This document shows positions 9,795 through 16,828 of a stretch of 16,828 nt of DNA, piece by piece. The DNA comes from Hirudo medicinalis (Eukaryota > Annelida > Clitellata > Hirudinida > Hirudinidae): NCBI GenBank assembly GCA_011800805.1, contig MPNW01000461.1, positions 75,450 to 92,277 on the forward strand. The letters run 5' to 3'. Numbering within the stretch: the first letter of the stretch is position 1; each line of letters starts with the position of its first letter. The translations under genes and the position numbers were made by a program. The notes below the pieces were generated by a model. That model worked only from the letters and a program-made list of their open reading frames with translations, did not search any database and was not told where the DNA came from.

Positions 9795-11779
9795 GTGAGT
9801 TATTTAATCTATTAAGTTACTGTTTTCAATGATTTTTTGGATTTTTTCTATTTTTTTTGCATGAGCCCCATTTTGATCTTTGGAATCTCAAGAGATTGGC
9901 TAAATAAATAAATTTTAATGATTAAATATTGATTAAAATACATCAACAAAGTAATGGAATGAATATTTTTTATGTTAATTGTATTTACCCAATCTCTTGA
10001 ATGTCTTATCTATCCTTAATAGATTGTGAAGGATATTGCTCTGCCAATTACATATCGCCACTACCCGAGGGGATTTCTTGGCAGCGCAAGGCTGGGTTGC
10101 TGTCACGACCCATTATATTATGATTGTTGCCATTACCTCTGCATGCAGCAACTCAACCCATGCTAGCCTATAAATAGTTTAACATACAAGAAAACTTGCC
10201 AAAAGAGACTAAGGCTATTAGACCACTATTAGATGTACATGAGAAATAGTGTTAAATAGTCATAATCTGCTGTGTAGGATTGGAAGGATGTGAATTACTA
10301 TTTTTATTATTAAACCTTCAATGCATTACAGAGAAGATGAAGAAGAGGAAGATGAAGGGTGGGTTTCTTGTGCAGGTTTCAAAACAACCTGGTCCAGACA
10401 TCAACAACCTGTGTGATGCCATGTCTAAATCGGTTGGAATTTGATTGTATGTATGAGTGGATTGTATATGCTTGTTGCAAGTGAAATAGCTATAAGTTTG
10501 TTTATTGGGTATCATTAATAAGTTACTAGTATCAAGTACATTGAAAGTAACTGTTTGATATTACAATAAAATGTTAATCCCACAAATCCTACAAATCATG
10601 TTTGAAATCAAATATTCATGTCAAATTTGATTGAAATTATCATAAGGTATAGTATTATTTCTTGATTAGAACCAGTTTTCCACCTTATTCATTCTGAAAG
10701 ATTCACTTATTTCACCTCTCATCATGTTTCAGAATGAACTCGGTCCAGGTGGAAACCATGCTCAACATTGGCATGGAATAATATCTCCTCCACAGACAGC
10801 AGGAAGTCACCACATGGTATCTGCACCTCCTACTTCTCCAGTTGGCATGGAGAGCTCTACTTACTATCCTCCCAATGCCACATATTCTGCTTACCAAGAT
10901 CAGAATATTCACTCGATGACACCTTCACAAAACAATGATTTCCATCAACATCATTCTTTGACTCCGTCAAGCAAATCAAGAAGCATTCCTGCCAGCAACT
11001 GCTACCATCCTATGGCACACAACTATAACAACCAGTATGCAACAATGGCGCAACCTCCATATAACAGCAACAATTTTTTATCAACTTATCCCACCAATAG
11101 CTACTCCGATCCATACATGCCTTTCCAGCATTATAGTCCTGCGAGACCACAGATGGAGACCTATGGACACTTCAAGTCAAGAGACAATTTTGATTCAAGG
11201 GTAATGGCTCCACCTGACCCCATGACCTATGGAGTTAATTGTGGCCCGACCAACCCCAATGCCACTAATCCACACCTCATGTACTTGATGGAAGGTGAAA
11301 GGGGCATCCACAGTCTGCCATCTTCGCCTAGGAGGATGGGCAGGGGCAACCAGTCCATGAATTTGGAAAGGCAAGAGATTGAAGTTGAGAAGAAAGGAAA
11401 GAACAAAGTTTTACCAAAAGAGGTTTGATGCGTTGTTCTGATTATTTGATCACCACAACCTCAAAGACTTGATTGTGTCACCATTAAAAATATATATATT
11501 TCAAATTTATCCAATTGTCTCAAGATACTAAATGATTCCGTATCTGAACAGGCTGTGAACATAATGGAGGAGTGGCTCAGAAAGCACGAGGACAATCCAT
11601 ACCCTAGTGACGAGGAGAAGGAAAGCTTCTTAAATCAGACCAAACTCTCCATTAACCAGATCAACTATTGGTTCACCAATGCCAGGAGGCGAAAACTTCC
11701 TAAGTGGCAAAGCGAAAGGCAACAGGTGCAGGAGAAACCTAGGAATGCTCCGCAAAGTTCGAGGGCCGAAGAAGAATGA
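8018..11779 (+). CDS. Diverged TALE homeobox transcription factor (MEIS/PKNOX-related, SPILE candidate), four coding exons
   Basis: The predicted product is a nuclear DNA-binding protein of about 931 residues from exons 8018-9794, 10332-10432, 10733-11422 and 11552-11779. Residues 512-605 or so ([11 protein letters not shown] onward) resemble the start of the MEIS/PKNOX N-terminal domain that binds PBC partners. The homeodomain lies near residues 847-908: [15 protein letters not shown], the TALE loop NPYPSDEEK, and helix 3 [19 protein letters not shown]. Between the two domains the protein is rich in Asn, Ser, Pro, Gln and Tyr. There are SUMO-type sites (IKAE, VKEE at 177-186) and a basic patch (KRPR near 256). 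The start is set by an in-frame TGA at 7994-7996 and an A at -3. The protein is longer and more diverged than MEIS, PKNOX or TGIF. Spiralian SPILE genes are the likeliest relatives, by inference. Confidence 0.85.
9795..10331 (+). other. TALE gene intron 1
   Basis: Bordered by GTGAGT and cattacag. Mostly AT-rich, but about 10020-10170 is GC-richer and holds an imperfect inverted repeat: aggctgggttgctg (10089-10102) against 10146-10169. That block may be an old short transposon or SINE. Confidence 0.65.
10332..10432 (+). CDS. TALE homeobox coding exon 2 (short, phase-required)
   Basis: Exon 1 ends with one base of a codon and exon 3 starts on a codon border, so a middle exon must exist. The acceptor ttcaatgcattacag gives an open frame [15 protein letters not shown] then [19 protein letters not shown], which extends the helical MEIS-like region. 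The 3' edge is uncertain. GTTGGA at 10433 (used here) and CAG-GTTTCA at 10376 both leave the required phase, and the shorter choice drops 19 residues. The GC content of 10376-10432 is higher than that of the intron around it, which favours the longer form. Confidence 0.6.
10733..11422 (+). CDS. TALE homeobox coding exon 3 (low-complexity linker, start of homeodomain)
   Basis: The acceptor is tcatcatgtttcag. The 230 codons are rich in Ser, Pro, Asn, His, Tyr and Met. The exon ends [16 protein letters not shown] then KVLPKE, the basic N-terminal arm of the homeodomain. The donor is GAG-GTTTGA, a weak one. It is supported because removing the 129-base intron restores [11 protein letters not shown] exactly as in other TALE proteins. 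Reading through the intron gives one Val and a TGA at 11426-11428. Confidence 0.9.
11552..11779 (+). CDS. TALE homeobox coding exon 4 (homeodomain helices 1 to 3)
   Basis: The acceptor is tatctgaacag. The exon reads [52 protein letters not shown] and a short tail of about 17 residues to the TGA at 11777-11779. NPYPS is the three-residue TALE loop region and WFTNARRR is the recognition helix with invariant W48, F49 and N51. Position 50 is Thr and position 47 Tyr. As I recall, MEIS, PKNOX and TGIF have Ile50 and IRX/MKX have Ala50. Confidence 0.95.
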   Translation, partial: AVNIMEEWLRKHEDNPYPSDEEKESFLNQTKLSINQINYWFTNARRRKLPKWQSERQQVQEKPRNAPQSSRAEEE

Positions 11780-13119
11780 GAACCTATCGATTTTTACATG
11801 GATGTCAATCTAAATGAATTGCCATAAACAAGTGCAATGCTGAGGGTGAAACTCATTCAATGTCATTACTGCATTGTTGCTGCTGTGTCTAAACTTAATT
11901 TATCATCATTTTTCAAACCAATTAAGTCATAAAAATGTTTATATTCCCTTGTTTTTTTTTGCTTTTGATTGGAGCAGTCAGTTCTCAGAACAATTGGGTG
12001 GAATTGTTGTGCCTTAACAAACGTTTGTTTAGTATTAACTGAAAGGCCACCTGAATATTGTCCAATCATGTTCTTAAGAAACAAAAAACATTGTTTACAT
12101 TACTTGTCTTCAATGACAGTTTTAAGATATTTGTATAAAGTTTACAAGCGAGTAGTTTGTGATGACTTATTAATTGGTATGACTTATTTTATATTAACTT
12201 AATTTCTTAATCTTATTTTGCATGGTTGCTAATTTTATCTTTTGTTGCAAACAATGTCATGTAACTTTGCATCGAGTCAGGCAGCAGTATTTATTGTATT
12301 CCTGATGCTTTGATCTCTTTTTTCTAAAATATTTTTGATCTCAATATTTTTTTCTAAAGTTTCAGTGTATTCATGGAGTTTTGATGGATGTTTTGCTGGA
12401 AATGTTGACATGAATGCTTTTTGGAGTTGATTCTGCTGAATTGCAAGATGCATTGTTTTGAGTCTATTTGAGGTTATTTCCTTGTTAACGTACATATGCT
12501 TTTATTTTAAGAGAGAGACTTTAGGATAATCAGCTCATTGGCTGATTGTTATGATTATTATTATGATTGCAATTTATTTATATCGAGTGAATCATAACTT
12601 TTTAGTAGGTGGCACATGAAGTCCTACTGATTATATTAATTTTATAAACATCACCTTCCTTATGACAATAGTATTAATTTATGTACAATTTTGTATTAAT
12701 TGGATAAAGTTTTTATGTGCAATTTTTTTCACGATGTATTCCATTCTGCTGCGGTGAACAACAGTTTTTAGAAATTAAGTTATTGTTTCTTTCTCTTTAT
12801 TTTTTATTACAAAGAATTTTTCAAGTATCCGATACATCCATGACTGAGATTTTTTTCCAAACTTTTACACTGCCTCATTGCTCATATTCTGTTGGGATTC
12901 AGCTGTAATCATTGTTTGCCTTGATATAAAGGTACAGATTTCAACATTGTGGAGACTTCCTTGTCAACATATCATTTATTTTGCATGGATGTTTCCAAAT
13001 ATTTTACATTTATTTGGCATCTCAAGAGTTATATGGACTTGCACCATTAAATATTTATCAACTACTTAGGTGCATTTATTGTTTTGCCTTCAATCCAGAC
13101 GTGTAACTATCTTAATAAA
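11780..13119 (+). other. 3' UTR of the TALE homeobox gene
   Basis: About 1.34 kb of T-rich sequence follows the stop codon with no convincing coding. The open frames inside it (for example 11969-12202 and 12717-12908) lack any recognisable protein. The first AATAAA I find after the stop codon is near the right end of this stretch. An ATTAAA at about 13046 is a second possibility. Confidence 0.55.
13114..13119 (+). terminator. Polyadenylation signal AATAAA
   Basis: Canonical hexamer, the first I find on this strand after the homeobox stop codon. T-rich sequence follows within 30 bases. Confidence 0.45.
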
Positions 13120-13860
13120 AGATTTATTGGAATTTTTGGAACCAAAAAATTTGGGCTGGATGCTACTCAATACATGGTTAAGTTGGTGTTCGGAGTGAAG
13201 TTTTTTGTTTTTTTTTATAAAAGTTAATCGATCGAGATATTCACCGCTCGTCTGCATTTAATAGCTGCCATCCGGTGCTCCTGAGAAGTGCATTTGTCAT
13301 TTCTCCCCCAAAGGATGAGATCAAGGTGGCTAGTAGGAATAGGAATAGACTATCGAGTAGGAATAGACCGGGTGAAAATTTTTGGCTGGAGCCGGAGAAT
13401 AAAATACATGTTTAGAGACGGAACCTTCTAGTGTAATATTCTTCTTTTGTTTAACTCCTTAAAACTATTTACTATGCCGTCATGGATATTCAGTGATGAA
13501 TGGATTTAGCTGATTCGATCATTTCAAGCTTCAATTTTTAAATTACTAACTTTAATTTTAAAAACGTTTATAAAATAAAACCTGTGATTATTACTCTTTC
13601 AGTAACTACAATGAATGAAAAAATGTTACAAACTTAAAATGTTAAAAACTTAATTTTTGCATAACTCGTAAAATATTGGACTGATCAAATCCAAATTTGG
13701 AATTAATATGTACATTGTGATGTTATACACTTGCACCAAATTCCCTTTTGATTGAACAAATGATGTAAAAGTTATGCAAATATTAAGGGGTGTTTATAAC
13801 TTTGCTATCTTTGGTTATCAACCTTAATCAAAGTCCAAGAGTGATTCAGACTTTTGGTTT
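13120..13860. other. Intergenic, AT-rich
   Basis: No gene recognised. It holds a TATAAAAG at 13216-13223 that could be a core promoter on the plus strand, and a short imperfect tandem duplication (agtaggaatag, spaced 24 bases) at 13332-13369. I see no exon that either would serve. Confidence 0.4.
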
Positions 13861-14265
13861 GCAGTCTAAAAGGATGAAGATCATACTTTGGCAATTGCAT
13901 GAGAAGGGACCCCATTTGGGGAACCCCCGAATCCTGATGCCCCCCCTACTTTGGACTAGAAGCAAAAATAGGTCATCTCTTCAAGTTGTACGAAGGTTTT
14001 TGTTCCGTGGAAAGGCCGAAATGACTCCATGCAGGAGTAGCAGTGAATGCATCTGAGAAGGAGGATGGGGAAATAGAGTCGCAGAGGAAGAAGAAACGCT
14101 TAGGTGTCTCGGATGACCCTTTTTCCTTCCGAAATGTGTGTTGGAATGAGCTGTCAAGGCCGGCAAGAGTGTATTTAAGCCCATCCCCCAACTCACATGA
14201 TAGTCTGGTCGTTTGTCCAAATCATTTCATTTATGCAACGGACTTTAATAAAATAAATAAATAAA
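13860..14265 (+). mobile_element. Decayed non-LTR (LINE-like) 3' end
   Basis: A GC-richer block in AT-rich surroundings ends in tatgcaacggactttaat and an (AATA)n tail, shared with 1151-1185. Just upstream, an open frame (about 14043-14264) reads RKKKRLG then FSFRNVCWNELSRPARV. This recalls the R..WN.LP motif near the C-terminus of many CR1/Jockey-type reverse transcriptase proteins. The similarity is weak and from memory. No reverse transcriptase core is visible, so this would be a 5'-truncated copy. Confidence 0.35.
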
Positions 14266-14754
14266 ATTATAGTGAAAGGGAGTTCAAAATGGTGAAGTGC
14301 ATTGGGAAGGACAGGGTGAGTCTTTTGCCAATAAGGAATAATGTGGAAACATTATTTGTTTCATAAGAATAATATCAGAGCAGTGTTTTAATCCACATCG
14401 ATGCCCAAGTTTCCTGATGATTTTATTCCACGAAATGACAGAATTTATGATAACTTGGATTCCGATATGGAATAAACGCTCGCATTTAAAAAAATGTTTA
14501 AATTTCTTAAACATGATTTACGTCATTCCCCGGCTAAAATTTGCATTTTTGATTTGCAACTCGGTCGATTTCTACTAGAGGTGAGAAAAATAGGTTCCAT
14601 GACAATTGCGCACATTAAACTCAACAGAACAAATTAAACACAAATTATTCAAATTTGCATTTTGATACGTAAATATTCAAATTGGTGACGAGTTTAATTG
14701 AAATGTTTTGAATTCGTTTAAAATATCAGTTCGTTGTTTTTCACTCCCGCGCAG
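14266..14754. other. Intergenic or upstream intron, no gene recognised
   Basis: Mostly AT-rich. A small ATG frame (MVKCIGKDR) runs into a perfect GTGAGT at about 14316 but has no acceptor or promoter context. A perfect 8-base inverted repeat (atgtttaa/ttaaacat) sits at 14494-14514. Confidence 0.4.
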
Positions 14755-14990
14755 CTATGAATAATAGCTCGATAATTCTTTTCCTCCTTGCATCTACTTT
14801 CTTTAATTCTTACAAAGAAGGAATATGCCAACTTACTCTAAAATGCCTGAAATACTGAAGTCCATCCACCCAGTCCAAAATAGATAGGAGGTATCCATTT
14901 TTTGACGACGTCTCGCCAATATGTTACGAAAATTACTCAAATTTTAGTATGTTATGTAAATCGTGCTTCGATAGTTTTACATTGAATTTG
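14755..14990 (+). pseudogene. Exon-like unit coding a signal peptide and Cys-rich sequence, broken by an in-frame TGA (OSTM1-like?)
   Basis: A strong acceptor (tttttcactcccgcgcag) and a perfect donor (GTGAGTCA) bound 236 bases. From the ATG at 14757, 78 codons run to the donor, with one TGA at 14856-14858. Before the TGA: MNNSSIILFLLASTFFNS (a signal peptide), then KEGICQLTLKCLKY. After it: RRYPFFDDVSPIC, then YENYSNFSMLCKSCFDSF. The spacing C-x10-C-x2-C with Leu before the second Cys is the same as in the luminal domain of OSTM1, the lysosomal partner of the ClC-7 chloride transporter, as I remember it. The TGA may be a nonsense change from TGG, a sequencing error, a dead copy or, less likely, selenocysteine. 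No following exon was found in phase without a stop. Confidence 0.4.
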
Positions 14991-15215
14991 GTGAGTCATT
15001 ATTTTCAAACTTAATAAAAAATCCCAAAAATGTGTTTTTTCGGCGTCCAAAAAAGATAGAAATAGAAAACATGAAAAGCCAATAATAACAACAAAAATTT
15101 ATATTTTTGACACAAAAGGTTATTTAATATGAAATTATATTTCCATTTTTTTCTATTATTTCGAAACATATTTTGTCCATCGACAAATTAATATATTTAT
15201 AAAGTCTGATTCCAG
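14991..15215. other. AT-rich spacer or intron
   Basis: Follows the GTGAGT donor and ends in an acceptor-like gtctgattccag at 15204-15215. No coding sequence seen. Confidence 0.4.
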
Positions 15216-15800
15216 ATTATCCCTGGAGGGCGTCTTTCATAAAGGAGGAGATCAGCTCCATTGCCAATCAATGTTCCATGTGGAGCTCCTTTCGCAGAAT
15301 CTTGCGTAGTCGACCGCAGCAGCATTACTCTGATGCAACAGCATTACTCCGGAATGCCAGGCTCTCGTCACTTCGTTCAACACAATTTTCATTTCAAAAC
15401 TCGCCAATACCCTCTCCAACCACCGTCGCAAATGTCAAGCGAACGATCGGACAATACTACTTAAGAGTCCGCTTTGCACGTAGCGCTGTCATTGTTTGAC
15501 CTAGCCAGTCTCTGGTATTGAACGTAGTGTTAGTGAAACTTTCCGTGCTTTCATCTTCGCAAATTCGGTTACCAGGTCCTCAAAGTTGATCTTATCCAGA
15601 TTGTCGAAATCTAACCTCGATCAGAGCTAGGTGAGACAGCCTCACTGCATATCAATGTGCGAAGTCTATTCTTACGAGTTTCATCTTTGAGATTACTACA
15701 ACAACTTATCATCAGCAACAACTGACCATCAGCAACAGATACAGAGTGCTACCTCTTCATTCGATAACGATCCCTGTACACGTTTCTGTATTTATTGGAC
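15216..15800. other. GC-richer block with short open frames on both strands, unassigned
   Basis: Base composition is clearly richer in G and C than the flanks. On the plus strand two overlapping frames of about 70 codons (ending at 15464 and 15499) start with PINVPCGAPFAESC and MWSSFRRILRSRP. On the minus strand there are short coding-like runs such as NLDKINFEDLVTEFAKMKA (about 15560-15610) and SAKGAPHGTLIGNGADLLL (about 15240-15300). All are closed by stops within tens of codons. This looks like an old decayed gene or mobile element, but I cannot name it. Confidence 0.3.
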
Positions 15801-16211
15801 TCTGCTCTTGTTCTGCCAATGTAACTAGGAAGACCGGCGGCAAGTCGCAATGTGTTATGTGTCGACCACTTTAGTACAAATATTTAAATATAATTATCAA
15901 ATACCTCTATTTCTTTAAAAATCTTTTAAGGTTTTGTAAAACTTATCTGATATAACTCGCCGAGGCATCTTTAATAATCATTACATTAATTACATAAATG
16001 ATAATTTAATTTGGGCAAGTAGGAAAGCGAAACATTCTAAAATAAATCGTGTTCTTATCTCGCCGCCAATTTTAAATTTAATTTTATATTATAATTTAAA
16101 ATATTTAATATCAACTTTGTCATTTATTATAATAGCCGTTAAATTAAAAACGTAACTATTTTAAATTTAAAATATGATAATACTATAAGAAACTTCTGAC
16201 TTATTGTTTAG
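15801..16211. other. AT-rich intergenic
   Basis: Long A/T runs, especially 15880-16190. I see no gene or structured element. Confidence 0.5.
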
Positions 16212-16326
16212 ATGTACATCTAAAAGGCCAATCCGCAACCTTTTGTTAGTTATGGCAGGTGTACATCCAATGTTGGCTCAAGAACATACTGGCAAGGAAA
16301 AGGAGAGCAGCGTTCTCCAAATGGAG
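16212..16326 (+). other. Weak candidate exon
   Basis: An acceptor-like ttattgtttag precedes an open frame that reads TSKRPIRNLLLVMAGVHPML, then AQEHTGKEKESSVLQME, with a weak GTTCGA donor at 16327. Unspliced, the frame ends at a TGA (16372-16374), 40 codons after the internal ATG at 16252. I do not recognise the protein. The composition is less AT-rich than the flanks, but the frame could be chance. Confidence 0.2.
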
Positions 16327-16640
16327 GTTCGAGGCATTTACTCACAATTATTTTATAAGATTATTCTTGCATGACCTGAACAATTTCTATTTTTATTAAT
16401 AGATAATTGTTAGCATATAGAATGATATAGACTATTTAGATATATTTCCCTGTTACAAAAATAGCTTACATATCCACTTGGAAATCGTCTGTTGTTTATT
16501 AATGAAGCGGTATATCTTTATTCATAAAATCAATATGATTGTTTTTATAATAAAATTTGATAACTATTGGCACTCAAGACGTTGTAGATATCATATACAG
16601 GGCAAATGTCTCTTACCTGCTCATAAGCAGCGTTTAGCGT

Positions 16641-16828
16641 GCAGGTTGGCCGAATGGGTTACGTTCCTGCATACGGCGGTAATAGCAACAGTCGTAATGT
16701 CTCGTGTTCGAAACCCAGCCTGCACTGCCGCAAGCGCCCTTGGGAAGGAGCGCTATATAAATGGTTGACAAGAAGCGCCTCTGACGCTATGCATATGGCG
16801 CTATATAAATGAAGTACATTTACATTTA
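16641..16828 (+). mobile_element. tRNA-Leu/Ser-type SINE with duplicated 3' tail
   Basis: The head carries a pol III A box (tggccgaatgg, 16647-16657) and B box (gttcgaaaccc, 16706-16716). The flanking gtgcagg and cctgcac can pair as an acceptor stem, so the source was a class II tRNA of the Leu/Ser kind. The body then has two units that each end in gcgctatataaatg (16750-16763 and 16798-16811), 48 bases apart. Each begins with aagcgcc, which can fold back on the ggcgct or gagcgct before the shared motif. The element meets the right edge of the window, so its end may be cut off. Confidence 0.8.
16706..16716 (+). promoter_or_regulatory. SINE pol III B box
   Basis: gttcgaaaccc fits the internal pol III promoter B box (GGTTCGANNCC) except at the first base. 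It lies about 50 bases after the A box, as in a long-variable-arm tRNA gene. Confidence 0.75.

Noticed and set aside
10318..10515. Minus-strand frame over homeobox exon 2
   Set aside because: It overlaps the phase-required plus-strand exon and shows no recognisable protein.
11866..13069. Short open frames on both strands in the homeobox 3' UTR
   Set aside because: T-rich DNA with chance frames, no splice sites and no recognisable domains.
16647..16722. A functional tRNA gene
   Set aside because: Only the A and B boxes and acceptor pairing survive. The anticodon and T stems do not pair properly, and a SINE body follows, so it is a SINE head.
1..16828. A CRISPR array, bacterial operon, prophage or viral replication gene
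   Set aside because: Spliced animal-type genes fill the window. I saw no regularly spaced repeats, no operon-like spacing, and no viral polymerase or capsid motif.

Overview
The window is nuclear DNA of an animal. It is AT-rich, its genes are split by spliceosomal introns with GT..AG borders, and it carries a tRNA-derived SINE, LINE-like tails and a trinucleotide microsatellite. A strongly diverged MEIS/PKNOX-related TALE homeobox gene suggests a spiralian, perhaps a mollusc. That is inference; no sequence here settles the species.

Positions 1 to about 7050 hold the 5' two thirds of a minus-strand gene for a lemur-type (LMTK/AATK) membrane kinase. I reconstructed nine exons by splice signals and reading phase: a transmembrane exon, a juxtamembrane exon, then seven exons running from the glycine loop to the helix F-G part of the kinase domain. 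All junctions from the glycine-loop exon onward join in phase and give a continuous kinase sequence. The junction between the juxtamembrane and glycine-loop exons and the very 5' end are unresolved. The gene runs off the left edge, so the end of the kinase domain and the expected long tail are missing. The catalytic lysine of strand beta-3 is replaced by methionine, while the HRD, DYG and APE motifs are kept.

Positions 7048 to 7971 form a short head-to-head interval. Positions 8018 to 11779 hold a plus-strand TALE homeobox gene with four coding exons: one very long exon, a short exon required by phase, a third low-complexity exon, and a last exon carrying most of the homeodomain. The predicted protein is about 931 residues, with a diverged MEIS/PKNOX N-terminal domain and a C-terminal homeodomain ending in WFTNARRR. 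A 3' UTR of about 1.35 kb probably ends near the AATAAA at 13114.

Positions 13120 to 16828 are mostly non-coding and repeat-rich. They include a decayed LINE-like 3' end (about 13860-14265), a well-bordered exon-like unit coding a signal peptide and cysteine-rich sequence but broken by one in-frame TGA (14755-14990), a GC-richer block with short open frames on both strands (15216-15800), a weak exon candidate (16212-16326), and a tRNA-Leu/Ser-type SINE at the right edge. The two main genes have no evident pathway link. They are neighbours in divergent orientation, one a membrane kinase and the other a nuclear DNA-binding protein.
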